From Bin87 sp034421995 (lineage in GTDB: Bacteria > Chloroflexota > Dehalococcoidia > Lucifugimonadales > UBA3495): a stretch of DNA of 64,000 nucleotides. Under the pieces are notes generated by a model. The model was not told the DNA's origin, ran no database searches, and saw nothing but the letters and a program-made list of their open reading frames with translations. The stretch is taken from assembly GCA_034421995.1 (NCBI GenBank), contig DAOUJY010000006.1, forward strand, positions 18,036 to 82,035. The letters are read 5' to 3'. Every line of letters starts with the position of its first letter. Within the stretch, counting starts at the first letter, position 1. A program made the translations under genes and the position numbers. Below are positions 25,824 through 34,447 of the stretch, in pieces.

Positions 25824-26189
25824 ATGCGCATCATTGCCGACGTACACATCCGCCCCGCCACCGTTCAGCATTTGAACAGCTTGGGGCACGACGTGATTCG
25901 ATCCAGCGAGATATTGCCTGAAGAGGCCCCCGATCAGGAAATTATTGAGCGCGCGGTGGCCACCGGCCGTGTAATCCTCACTGAGGATTTGGATTTTACG
26001 GACATTATTGCCATATCCGGCGCAACCCAGCCATCTTTGATAACCTTGCGGCTCACGGACGCCAGCGCGGACTACGTGAACCGCATCCTTGAATATGTGC
26101 TTCCCGGGCTGGAGCAACTCGTCACCACCGGAATTATTGCGACCGTGGAGGACGAGCGGGTGCGGATACGCGAGCTGCCCGTCCATTAG
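25824..26189 (+). CDS. DUF5615 PIN-like toxin-type protein
   Basis: The 121-residue product starts MRIIADVHIRPATVQHLNSLGHDV, with the first acidic Asp of the PIN-like fold, and later shows GRVILTEDLDFTDII with the paired acidic residues. These fit DUF5615, the usual partner of DUF433. The probable activity is RNA cleavage controlled by the DUF433 protein. Its stop codon abuts the argG stop codon on the other strand with no gap. Confidence 0.85.
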   Translation: MRIIADVHIRPATVQHLNSLGHDVIRSSEILPEEAPDQEIIERAVATGRVILTEDLDFTDIIAISGATQPSLITLRLTDASADYVNRILEYVLPGLEQLVTTGIIATVEDERVRIRELPVH

Positions 26190-27380
26190 CTATTCGCCCT
26201 GCTGCCTCTGCTGCGTCCGCACCGGGAGACCGTAGATGTCGATGAAACCCTTGGCCGCCGTATGGTCGAACTCGTCGGCGCGGTCGTAGGTAGCCAGGCC
26301 GTAGTCGTACAGCGGCCGGTCGGCGGTCCGGCCCACGACCACGCAGGAACCCTTGTGGAGGCGGACGCGGATGTTGCCCGACACGTGTCGCTGCGTGCTG
26401 TCCACGTAGGCGTCCAGGTCGCGGCGGTGAGCGGTGTACCACAGGCCGTTATAGACCAACTCGGCGTATTCCTGGGCAATGCGTTCCTTGAAGCGGCTCT
26501 GCTCACGGGAGAGCGTCATGGTCTCCAGCGCGCGATGGGCGGAGTGGAGCAGCACGGCGGCGGGTGATTCGTACACCTCGCGGCTCTTGATGCCCACCAG
26601 ACGGTTCTCCACGTGGTCGATCCGGCCGATGCCATGAGCGCCGGCCAGGGAGTTAAGATGGCTGATCATTGCGACGCTCGCCATGGCCTCGCCATCGACA
26701 GCGGTAGGGATGCCCTGGTCAAAGCGGATTTCCACGTAAGCCGGCTCGTTGGGAGCATCAGCGGGGTTGACGGTCCATTCGTAGGCGTCTTCCGGTGGTT
26801 CGGTCCAGGGATCTTCCAGCTCGCCGGCCTCGGCGCTGCGGCCCCAAAGGTTCTCGTCGGTGCTGTACTTGTTGTTGGATGGGGCGATGGGAAGATTGCG
26901 GTCCCGAGCGTAGAGCACTTCATCCTCGCGATTCATGCCCCACTCCCGGATGGGAGCGATCAGTTCCACTCCGGGGGCCAGGGCGGACACTCCGACCTCG
27001 ATGCGGACCTGGTCGTTGCCCTTGCCCGTGCATCCGTGGGCCACGGCGTCAGCGCCATGTTCCCTGGCGACATCGGCCAGGTAGCGCGCGATGAGCGGCC
27101 GCCCCAGGGCGGTGGCAAGGGGGTACTGGCCCTCGTAGATGGCGCCGGCGCGGAGGGCGGGCCACAGAAATTCCTGAACCAGCGTCTCCCGGCCGTCAAC
27201 GGTCACGGCTTGGGAGGCTCCGACTGCGTAGGCGCGCTGGCGGATGGTTTCCAGGTCCACCATACCCAGGTCTATGGTGCAGGTGATGACGTCGGCGTCG
27301 TAGTTTTCCTGGAGCCACGGTACGGCGACGGAAGTATCCAGGCCGCCGGAGTAGGCGAGGACAATTTTTTTACTGGGCAT
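26190..27380 (-). CDS. argG: Argininosuccinate synthase
   Basis: The 396-residue enzyme has the N-type ATP-pyrophosphatase P-loop LAYSGGLDTSV at residues 8-18, then HGCTGKGNDQVR near 115 and the substrate-binding SNNKYSTDENLWGRS near 168. It joins citrulline and aspartate using ATP in the penultimate step of arginine synthesis. AAGGAG lies upstream of ATG 27380. Length matches the family. With argD upstream it indicates an arginine pathway, though genes for the other steps are not in this window. Confidence 0.97.
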   Translation of the reverse strand: MPSKKIVLAYSGGLDTSVAVPWLQENYDADVITCTIDLGMVDLETIRQRAYAVGASQAVTVDGRETLVQEFLWPALRAGAIYEGQYPLATALGRPLIARYLADVAREHGADAVAHGCTGKGNDQVRIEVGVSALAPGVELIAPIREWGMNREDEVLYARDRNLPIAPSNNKYSTDENLWGRSAEAGELEDPWTEPPEDAYEWTVNPADAPNEPAYVEIRFDQGIPTAVDGEAMASVAMISHLNSLAGAHGIGRIDHVENRLVGIKSREVYESPAAVLLHSAHRALETMTLSREQSRFKERIAQEYAELVYNGLWYTAHRRDLDAYVDSTQRHVSGNIRVRLHKGSCVVVGRTADRPLYDYGLATYDRADEFDHTAAKGFIDIYGLPVRTQQRQQGE

Positions 27381-27407
27381 CGGTTCGGGAATTCTCCTTT
27401 TTCCTTT

Positions 27408-27458
27408 TTGTTCACTGGGTCGGCTTGTTCACTGGGTCGGCTTGTTCACTGGGTCGGC
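27408..27458. repeat. Three perfect 17-bp tandem repeats
   Basis: The unit TTGTTCACTGGGTCGGC is repeated three times without change from 27408 to 27458. The last copy covers the stop codon and final codons of the minus-strand gene ending at 27446. The other copies fill the space before argG. It looks like replication slippage. Confidence 0.9.
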
Positions 27459-28141
27459 GCGGTGCGCAGTTGGTTGACGTAGTTCACCAGAGCGAAAACG
27501 CCGGAGGCTTGCTTTACGGAAAACTCCGAACCCATCAATCCGCCCAGCCGACTGAAGACGTCCAGTCGGATGCGTCGGCCATTGTTGACGATGGAGCGAT
27601 CCCAGTGGGCCTTCACGCCATCGATGGTGGACATTGGAACCCGGGCCGAGTCGGATGACACCGACTTCCCCAGATAGACGAAGTCGCGGTCGGCCCACAT
27701 CATCCCCCGGCGACACTGGAAAGGCCCGACCAATTCGGGGGTCTCGAGGGACGTTTCCCCGAGTTCCGTGGTTTCTTCATCGGTATAGATATGGTGGAGG
27801 TGCGCGGTCAGGCTGATCATGCCCGAATACTGGAGCACGCCGAAGCTGGCTCTCACCAGTCCTACCGGACCCTGGACCATCAGCTTGGTCTCGGCGCGAG
27901 TGGGGTTCTCCTTGAAAAAATCCCAGTCCGCGATGATGTCCGATACGTCGTTCAGCGGCAGGCGAAAGGACTGGCTGGTATCGATACCGGATTTGTGAAG
28001 ACATCCGTCTTCGATCCACACCAACCCGTCCAGGCAGGGAATTGGGGTGAACTGTTGGGGCGGGCGCACCCTGCCGGCGCGTCTTTCTCCCGCATCATCG
28101 CCGCCGGATTCTTGGCGACGGCGCCGGAAAATCCTCATCAT
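27446..28141 (-). CDS. Conserved-looking cytoplasmic protein, unknown function
   Basis: The 231-residue product begins with an Arg-rich stretch (MMRIFRRRRQE) and then forms what looks like two similar beta-rich halves. Each has a strand-turn pattern around a Trp-Asp (IIADWDFFKENP near 71 and VKAHWDRSIVNN near 184), suggesting an internal duplication of a PH-like or GRAM-like domain. No membrane segment or catalytic motif is visible. It lies just upstream of argG on the same strand. Family not recognised. Confidence 0.6.
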   Translation of the reverse strand: MMRIFRRRRQESGGDDAGERRAGRVRPPQQFTPIPCLDGLVWIEDGCLHKSGIDTSQSFRLPLNDVSDIIADWDFFKENPTRAETKLMVQGPVGLVRASFGVLQYSGMISLTAHLHHIYTDEETTELGETSLETPELVGPFQCRRGMMWADRDFVYLGKSVSSDSARVPMSTIDGVKAHWDRSIVNNGRRIRLDVFSRLGGLMGSEFSVKQASGVFALVNYVNQLRTAPTQ

Positions 28142-28206
28142 GCCCCCTTTGCTGCTGGTTGGACGCTGTTACTCAGCGATGGATATTCTATCAGCATATT
28201 ACGACC

Positions 28207-28863
28207 TTACCACCCGTTCCAGTGAACGACGTCGTCCAGCGATTCCCGGTGCGCCGGCCGAAACCGGTCGCCGATTGTGTAGGCCATGGGGATGAGGCCG
28301 GCCTGCATCACCCGGCGATAGGGGATGTCGAGTACTTGGGCGGCCTCTTCTTCGTGCATCAAGTGGATGCAGGTGAAGACGGAACCGATGCCGCGGGCCC
28401 GGGCGGCCAGCATCAGGCTCCACGCCGCGGGCATTATTGTGCCCCATTGCGCGCTTTGAACCAGAGATGATGCATTGTCGGTCCGACCGGCGATGCAGGG
28501 GATGACCATAACGGGTGCGCGGTGCAAGTTGTCGGCGAGATACTGGGCCGAGTCGCCCACGCGCTGCTGCACGGCGGCGCGGACCGGGTCTTCGTATTCC
28601 AAGTTCGTCGCCGCGGTGGGTGACCGAGTGTACTGCTCCCAACCGCGTCGATAAAGATCCGCCAAAGCCTGGCGTTTTCCCGATTCGGTAACCACGACGA
28701 AGTGCCAATTCTGGCGATTGCTTGCGGTTGGAGCCTGTTGCGCGATTGCGAGGCACTCGTGGACTACTTCATCGGGCACGGGCCGGTCGAAATCCAGCCG
28801 CTTGCGGACAGCGCGAGTGGTGGTGAGCAATTGGTCGGGCGAGAGGTTTTGAACGACGGGCAT
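28207..28863 (-). CDS. Nitroreductase-family flavoprotein
   Basis: The 218-residue enzyme has the FMN-binding signature TRAVRKRLDFDRPVPDEV near residue 15 and QQAPTASNRQNWHFVVV near 42. An interior segment is WSLMLAARARGIGSVFT, and the last part reads GLIPMAYTIGDRFRPAHR. AGGAGG lies eight bases before ATG 28863. Members reduce nitro compounds, quinones or enones with NAD(P)H or reduced F420-type partners. It is divergent from the aminotransferase gene. Confidence 0.92.
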   Translation of the reverse strand: MPVVQNLSPDQLLTTTRAVRKRLDFDRPVPDEVVHECLAIAQQAPTASNRQNWHFVVVTESGKRQALADLYRRGWEQYTRSPTAATNLEYEDPVRAAVQQRVGDSAQYLADNLHRAPVMVIPCIAGRTDNASSLVQSAQWGTIMPAAWSLMLAARARGIGSVFTCIHLMHEEEAAQVLDIPYRRVMQAGLIPMAYTIGDRFRPAHRESLDDVVHWNGW

Positions 28864-29004
28864 GAACGCTGCCTCCTGTCGATGGTGGGATGAGCGGTTG
28901 CATATTGGCATCCCAGACGGCGGGCCGCAAGCGGCGGGGATATGGTAACCTTGCGGCGCGGCCACCGGCCGAGATGCACACGCTGTTTCGAGGGATATCC
29001 AACC

Positions 29005-30171
29005 ATGACTATAGCCACCCGTATGAGCCGTTTGGGAACTGAATCCGCCTTTGAGGTGCTGGCGAAGGCACGCGCGCTGGAAGCGCAGGGCCGGGAAATC
29101 GTTCACCTTGAGATTGGTGAGCCGGATTTTGAAACTCCAGCCCATATCGTCCAGGCCGGGATGAAAGCTCTCCAGGACGGTTACACCCATTACGGTCCCA
29201 CTCCGGGGCTGCCCGAGTTGCGTCAGGCGGTGGCGCGAAACAGCCGCGAGGTCCGGGGAATTGATACGGATTGGGAGCAGGTGGTGGTGACACCGGGCGC
29301 AAAGCCAATCATGTTCTACGTTTTGCTGGCGATTGCCGAAGCCGGCGCGGAAGTGATCTATCCCAACCCCGGTTTTCCGATTTACGAGTCAATGATCGAG
29401 TTCAGCGGCGCCAAAGCCGTGCCGATGCAATTGCTCGAGGAGCGGGCATACCATCCCGACTTGACCCGCCTGCCGGAAATGGTCAACGAACGAACCCGTC
29501 TGCTCATTGTTAATTCGCCGGAGAACCCCTGCGGCTCGGCCTTTACTTTGGAAGAACTGGAAACCATCGCTGACGTGGTGCGGAGTCACCCGGATATGTA
29601 CGTGATGTCCGACGAAATCTACAAGGACATCCTGTACTCCGGCGAACATCACAGCATCGCCGCGCTGCCCGGGATGGCGGAGCGCACCATCATACTGGAC
29701 GGTTTCTCCAAGAGCTACGCCATGACCGGTTGGCGGTTGGGATACGGGATCATCCCCGAGGAACTGGTGCCGCACATTTCACGTTTGGCCACCAACAGCG
29801 TGTCCTGCGCGGCGTCGTTCAGCCAGATCGCCGGCGTGGCCGCGTTGGACGGCCCGCAGGACGAGGTGCAGGAAATGGCGGCCGAGTTCGCCCGACGGCG
29901 GCGCCTCATCGCCGATGGGTTGCAGTCCATTCCCGGCATCAACTGCCCCGAGCCGGAAGGCGCTTTCTACGCCTTCCCCAGCATCCAGGAAACCGGCCTG
30001 ACCAGCGCCGAGTTTGAGGAGCGGGCGATGCAGGAGGCCGGAGTGGCCCTGCTGTCCGGCTCGGCTTTCGGCGAGTTCGGTGAGGGCTACGTGCGGCTGT
30101 CCTATGCCAACAGCCAGGAGAATATCAGCAAGGCGCTGGAAAGTCTGGACAAAATGGTGCGGGAGCTTTAG
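29005..30171 (+). CDS. Class I/II pyridoxal-phosphate aminotransferase (aspartate type)
   Basis: The 388-residue enzyme shows IGEPDFETPAHI near residue 36, HYGPTPGLPELRQAV near 64, NSPENPCG near 171 and the Schiff-base Lys in LDGFSKSYAMTGWRLGYG near 238, all typical of aspartate or branched aminotransferases of subgroup I-gamma. ATG 29005 is used because the fold begins there and GAGGG lies ten bases before it. It shares a divergent promoter region with the nitroreductase gene. The amino donor cannot be fixed from sequence. Confidence 0.9.
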   Translation: MTIATRMSRLGTESAFEVLAKARALEAQGREIVHLEIGEPDFETPAHIVQAGMKALQDGYTHYGPTPGLPELRQAVARNSREVRGIDTDWEQVVVTPGAKPIMFYVLLAIAEAGAEVIYPNPGFPIYESMIEFSGAKAVPMQLLEERAYHPDLTRLPEMVNERTRLLIVNSPENPCGSAFTLEELETIADVVRSHPDMYVMSDEIYKDILYSGEHHSIAALPGMAERTIILDGFSKSYAMTGWRLGYGIIPEELVPHISRLATNSVSCAASFSQIAGVAALDGPQDEVQEMAAEFARRRRLIADGLQSIPGINCPEPEGAFYAFPSIQETGLTSAEFEERAMQEAGVALLSGSAFGEFGEGYVRLSYANSQENISKALESLDKMVREL

Positions 30172-30206
30172 CCGCCGGCCTACCCAGGAACGATGGGAGC
30201 AAGCAT

Positions 30207-30842
30207 ATGACTACGCTAAGCGAACCGCGGACGGCCGACGATATTGAATCGCAACCTGCCCATGACGACGAACCGCGCCTGTCCACAGTGGCCAAGCCCT
30301 ATCTCTTTACCGTGACCCAATACCTGGCTATGGGCGAAACCGGGATTCTTGCAAAGGAAGACAGGGTTGAACTGTTGGACGGAGTGCTGATAAATATGGC
30401 CGCAATAGGAAACCGTCATCTCGCCGTCGTGGCACGATTCAACAAGATGTTGACTCAGTCCGTAGGTGACCGCGCCATCGTCTGGGTTCAAGGGTCTATC
30501 CAACTGGACGACAATAGCCGGCCGGAGCCTGACCTGGCCTTGCTGCGGGAGCGGGCCGACTTCTACGAGTCCGAAGCCGCCGGGCCAGAGGACGTTCTGC
30601 TGTTGATTGAGGTATCCGACAGTTCGGCGGACTACGACCGCTACGACAAGCTGCCGCGCTACGCGCGCGCCGGCATCCCCGAAGTCTGGTTAGCCATTCT
30701 GCCCGAGCGCATCATTGCAGCTCACACCGAGCCCGTCGGCGACAGGTACACGCACCGGCGTGTCTATTCTCCCGGAGACACCATCACGCCCGGCTGCTTC
30801 TCCGACATCGCCCTGGATGTGGATGGGATCTTGCCAAGTTGA
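30207..30842 (+). CDS. Uma2-family endonuclease-like protein
   Basis: The 211-residue protein has the PD-(D/E)xK pattern of Uma2 (DUF820): PDLALLRERADFYES, LLLIEVSDSSADYDRYDKLPRYARAGIPEVW with Glu and Lys in the expected places. GGGAG lies seven bases before the start. It is 35 bases downstream of the aminotransferase. Family proteins are abundant in cyanobacteria and Chloroflexota; their biological role is unclear. Three more Uma2 genes are in this window. Confidence 0.9.
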   Translation: MTTLSEPRTADDIESQPAHDDEPRLSTVAKPYLFTVTQYLAMGETGILAKEDRVELLDGVLINMAAIGNRHLAVVARFNKMLTQSVGDRAIVWVQGSIQLDDNSRPEPDLALLRERADFYESEAAGPEDVLLLIEVSDSSADYDRYDKLPRYARAGIPEVWLAILPERIIAAHTEPVGDRYTHRRVYSPGDTITPGCFSDIALDVDGILPS

Positions 30843-30872
30843 GATACCCTGCCCCGCTCTCAAAGTCTTGTC

Positions 30873-31910
30873 CTATCCCGCAAAATGCGGCATCACCTTC
30901 TCGCCAAACAGCCGCATGGATTTCTGCACTTTGTCGGTGTCCATCTCGCCGGTGTTGAGTTTCAGCATCAGGTTGCGGACGCCGATGTCGCGCATCGCGG
31001 CAACTTGCTCGGCCACCTGGGACGGGGTTCCCAGAATGAAGGAGTGCTCCAGGCTCTCGCCGGCCGGCACGGGGCGGTTTGGGTCTGGCGGCGGGAAGCC
31101 TCCGGGGTTGTAAAGCTCACGGGCGCGTCGGAAATGGGTGCGCTCCCGCTCGAACCCGGCGGCGGCGATTTCCAGCGCTTCGTCGCGGCTGTCGGCGACG
31201 AACAGGTCACGAGAAGCCCAGCACTGGTCCACCGTGGCCTCGGTTTCCTCTTCGGTGAAGCCTGCGTCCAGCATGGTGGCGCGGTAACGTTCCAGGCGAG
31301 CCTGCAAGGTGGGCAAGGTCTGGATGCCAATCATCACCGGCCGGCCGATTTCCGCCATCTTCACGGCGGACGCTTCGCTGATGCAAGCGCGAATCAGAGG
31401 AGGATGGGGTGTCTGATAGGGGCGCGGGCGCAGCAAGGGAAACTCCACGTTCCAGTGGTCGCCGCTATACTGCAACTCCTCGCCGGTCCAGGCCTTGACC
31501 AATAGATCCTCGGCTTCGTCCAGGCGAGCGATGCCGTCCTCCATGGTGATGCCGAATCCGATGTACTCGTAGTGGTTATAGGCGGAGCCACGGCCGGTGC
31601 CCACGATGAGCCGACCGTGGCTGAGGTTATCCAGCAACGCCGTTTGGACGGCAAGGCGAACGGGATGGTGGAAAGCCAACTCTACCACGGCGAACCCGAT
31701 TTTCAGGCTCCTGGTTCGGGCGGCGACGGCGGCGCCCAACACCAGCGGGTCGGCATGGGCAGCCGCGCCGTCGAAATGGTGCTCGGTAAGCCATACCGAG
31801 TGCATTCCGATTTCTTCGGCGAGCATTATCTCATCGAGCGTACTGTCGATGATCGCCGAGTCGTTTTCCGGGTGATGACTGACGGGAAAGACAAAAGAAC
31901 CGAAGCGCAT
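30873..31910 (-). CDS. Luciferase-like flavin-dependent monooxygenase
   Basis: The 345-residue enzyme starts MRFGSFVFPVSHHPENDS and has the LLM TIM-barrel signatures SVWLTEHHFDG near residue 39, VLGAAVAARTRSLKIGFAVVEL near 57, and LSHGRLIVGTGRGSAYNHYEY near 94. The C-terminus LMLKLNTGEMDTDKV fits the family. It would use reduced FMN or F420 with O2 or as a dehydrogenase. An in-frame upstream start lacks the family's beginning. The flavin reductase at 46516 could supply reduced FMN, an inference. Confidence 0.92.
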   Translation of the reverse strand: MRFGSFVFPVSHHPENDSAIIDSTLDEIMLAEEIGMHSVWLTEHHFDGAAAHADPLVLGAAVAARTRSLKIGFAVVELAFHHPVRLAVQTALLDNLSHGRLIVGTGRGSAYNHYEYIGFGITMEDGIARLDEAEDLLVKAWTGEELQYSGDHWNVEFPLLRPRPYQTPHPPLIRACISEASAVKMAEIGRPVMIGIQTLPTLQARLERYRATMLDAGFTEEETEATVDQCWASRDLFVADSRDEALEIAAAGFERERTHFRRARELYNPGGFPPPDPNRPVPAGESLEHSFILGTPSQVAEQVAAMRDIGVRNLMLKLNTGEMDTDKVQKSMRLFGEKVMPHFAG

Positions 31911-32030
31911 TTCAGCCTCGCTTGCGTGGGGACTGGTACGGATTACGCCAATGATTATAGCCCACTGTGACATTGCGCAGTCCGGTAGCCCTGCCTATAC
32001 TGGCGCGGCAACCGGAAGTCAAGGGGCGAT

Positions 32031-32960
32031 TTGAACTTGCCAAACATTTGCGTGCTGGCGCTGGCGCTGGTCGGCTTGGCCCTTCTGGCCTGTGCCGCCC
32101 CGGCCGCATCAGACGACCCACTTGCCCAGCCTCCGGGCGGTCCGCCCGTAAGCCTGGTAGTCAGCAACAGCGACCTGGCGGTGGGCGAAAACCGGATATC
32201 CTTTGGCCTGGTTGACCGGGACTATATGCCGGTACGCCCGGCGGAAGTAGCCCTCCGCGCAGTGTTTTACGAGCCGGGAGCGGCTACGGGACAGGTACGG
32301 CATCGAACTGATGCGGAGTTTCTGCCCTGGCCGCCGGAAGGTCGGCGGGGAGTATTCGTCGCTGATATGGTTTTTGACCAGGCTGGAACCGCAACCGGGG
32401 ATAGTTTGGGCATTTGGGAATTGCACGCCACCTTTGAGTACGAGGAGGGTGAATCGCTGACCATCGGGGCAGTGGTTTCCGTCGCCGCCACCCACCGTGT
32501 CCCGTTCATCGGCGACGCCGCGCCGCCATCGGACACCCCGACCACAGACACCACCGAGGACCTGCGCACCATCAGCAGCAGCCCGCAACCGGATCCAGCC
32601 CTGTATCAGTTATCGGTGGCGGAGGCCGTGCGCTCCGGCAAGCCGGCGATCATAAGTTTCGCAACGCCGGCTTTCTGCGTTTCCGCCACGTGCGGCCCAC
32701 AGATTTCCGACTTGTCGGCGCTGGCAGCGCAATATGGAGGTCAGGCTAACTTCGTCCATGTGGAAGTGTACCGTGATCCTCACCTGATCGATCCCGCGAA
32801 TCCGGCGCGGGATCTGGTTCCGGCGGTCAAGGAGTGGGGGTTGGTGTCTGAGCCGTGGACATTTTTAGTGGGCAACGACGGCCGGATCGCCGCCCGATTT
32901 GAGCAATACGTCCCAACGGACGTGCTGGAAGCAGCGTTGTTAGACTTGATAGGGGAGTAA
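32031..32960 (+). CDS. Thioredoxin-fold lipoprotein
   Basis: TTG 32031, with AGGGG just upstream, begins a lipoprotein signal with lipobox LALLAC. The mature protein has an outer beta-rich domain (about 40-165), a Thr/Ser/Pro linker, and a C-terminal thioredoxin-like domain with ISFATPAFCVSATCGPQ near residue 215. The two Cys are four residues apart (C-V-S-A-T-C), not CxxC, so normal disulphide exchange is doubtful. The YxWGLVSEPWTFLVGNDGRI segment matches the thioredoxin cis-Pro region. 309 residues in all. Confidence 0.8.
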   Translation: MNLPNICVLALALVGLALLACAAPAASDDPLAQPPGGPPVSLVVSNSDLAVGENRISFGLVDRDYMPVRPAEVALRAVFYEPGAATGQVRHRTDAEFLPWPPEGRRGVFVADMVFDQAGTATGDSLGIWELHATFEYEEGESLTIGAVVSVAATHRVPFIGDAAPPSDTPTTDTTEDLRTISSSPQPDPALYQLSVAEAVRSGKPAIISFATPAFCVSATCGPQISDLSALAAQYGGQANFVHVEVYRDPHLIDPANPARDLVPAVKEWGLVSEPWTFLVGNDGRIAARFEQYVPTDVLEAALLDLIGE

Positions 32961-33067
32961 CGGGTTTCGCGCTGCCCAAAATGTGGTATTGTGCATCGCA
33001 GGTTCCCGTTGACACGAAACTGTGACTTATTTCGGCGCGACGGACACTTCAGGCCAGGAGCATCGAT

Positions 33068-33580
33068 TTGGCTAATATTACGGTAACAATAGAAGGTGAA
33101 GTGAATGAGGTGATCGCAACCCTGAGGGGGATGGCGGGGTGCGGCCCAAGTGAAAGCGCCAACGAAGTCGCAATTGACGAAATCCCGTCCGGCTTGCAAT
33201 CACCCGAGCCTCCACCTGCGGAGCCGGCTGCGCCGGAAAGCGCAATAGACGCGCCGGCGGAACCTGCTACGGTGGTTTGGAACGCCAGTTACCTTACCAC
33301 GTTCTGGCGCAACCTGTCGGACACCGCGAGGGAGGCCATGGTCCGCGTTTCCCGGTCGCCCAACCATACGCAAAAACGGGCGCAGCTGATGCACACCCTG
33401 CGGCTTTCCCAGAGGGAACTCTCAGGGTCGCTGTCCAGTCAGGGACACAGCCTGAACCGGCTCAAGCGTCGTCGCGGCGATCTGGACCTCCCCCGCCCGT
33501 TGACTTACGACCGGGCGGAAGACGCTTACGTTTTGGACCCTAACTTCGCCGACGCCCTGCGGGAATTGGGCATGAGCTGA
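33068..33580 (+). CDS. Small protein with possible DNA-binding C-terminus
   Basis: TTG 33068 is preceded by AGGAG with seven bases of spacing. The 170-residue protein has a short N-terminal beta-like segment (MANITVTIEGEVNEVIATLRG), a Pro/Glu/Ala-rich linker at about 42-68, and a basic helical C-terminal domain (KRAQLMHTLRLSQRELSGSLSSQGHSLNRLKRRRGD) resembling winged-helix arrangements seen in phage-type regulators. It stands 107 bases after the thioredoxin-like gene. Function not recognised. Confidence 0.65.
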   Translation: MANITVTIEGEVNEVIATLRGMAGCGPSESANEVAIDEIPSGLQSPEPPPAEPAAPESAIDAPAEPATVVWNASYLTTFWRNLSDTAREAMVRVSRSPNHTQKRAQLMHTLRLSQRELSGSLSSQGHSLNRLKRRRGDLDLPRPLTYDRAEDAYVLDPNFADALRELGMS

Positions 33581-33605
33581 TCCCGGCCGCCTGGCGGGCG
33601 GTGGG

Positions 33606-34400
33606 TTAAAAATGGACTCCGCGTCCACCGCCACCGTCCACCGCGATGGTCTGGCCGGTAATCGCTGAGGCCAGATCCGAGCACAGAAACGCCGCCAGAT
33701 TTGCGATGTCATCAGGCTCGACCATGCGCCCGATGGGAATCTCGGCAACGGACTGGGCCAGTTCCTCGTGGGATGTCGTGTTGTTGCGAGCCGCGCGTTC
33801 AGCCACCAACCCCATGTATCGCTCGGTGCGGGTGCTGCCGGGGTGAATGCAATTGACGAGGATCCCGTCGCCGGCCACGTCATCCGAAAGCGCCTTGGAG
33901 TAGTTGGACATCGCTGAATTGGTAACGCCGGAGCCCGGGTTTGTTGGGCTGGAATTTCGGGCCGCCATTCCGCCGATATTGATTATCCGTCCGCCGCCAG
34001 CGGCAATCATGTGCGGCACGCACTCCCGGGCGCAGCGAATATACCCCATTACCTTTGTGGTGATGTGGTTCAGGATGACTTCATCGGGGATTTGACTGGC
34101 GCGGTCGCTGGTGCTGTTGACGGCGTTATTGACGAGGATATCCAGCTTGCCCAGCTCCGCAACGGCCTGCCGGACCAGGTCGGCGATATCCTCCGGAACC
34201 GTCATGTCCGCCCGGATGGGGATGACGCAGGCGCCCGTGGCATCGCTGATCTCAGCGGCGGCGGCTTGCAAGTCGGTCTCGCCCCGGGCACAGATGGCGA
34301 CGGCACAGCCATCCCGCGCCAATGCGTAGGCGATGGCTTTGCCGATCCCTTTGCTCCCTCCGGTGACCAGCGCAACTTTGCCTTCCAGTCCTGGCAGCAT
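33606..34400 (-). CDS. Short-chain dehydrogenase/reductase
   Basis: The 264-residue enzyme has the classical SDR cofactor motif TGGSKGIG at residues 14-21, NNAVNS, and the catalytic Tyr-x-x-x-Lys as YSKAL near 165; the Ser is expected in the segment MAARNSSPTN. Arg and Asp after the second strand suggest NADPH (CARGETDL). TAGGAG lies six bases before ATG 34400. It follows the MmgE/PrpD gene at a 47-base spacing and may be co-transcribed. Substrate unknown. Confidence 0.93.
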   Translation of the reverse strand: MLPGLEGKVALVTGGSKGIGKAIAYALARDGCAVAICARGETDLQAAAAEISDATGACVIPIRADMTVPEDIADLVRQAVAELGKLDILVNNAVNSTSDRASQIPDEVILNHITTKVMGYIRCARECVPHMIAAGGGRIINIGGMAARNSSPTNPGSGVTNSAMSNYSKALSDDVAGDGILVNCIHPGSTRTERYMGLVAERAARNNTTSHEELAQSVAEIPIGRMVEPDDIANLAAFLCSDLASAITGQTIAVDGGGGRGVHF

Positions 34401-34447
34401 GATCTACTCCTAGAATCGAATGTGTGGTGCAGTTGTACTGGCGTGCT

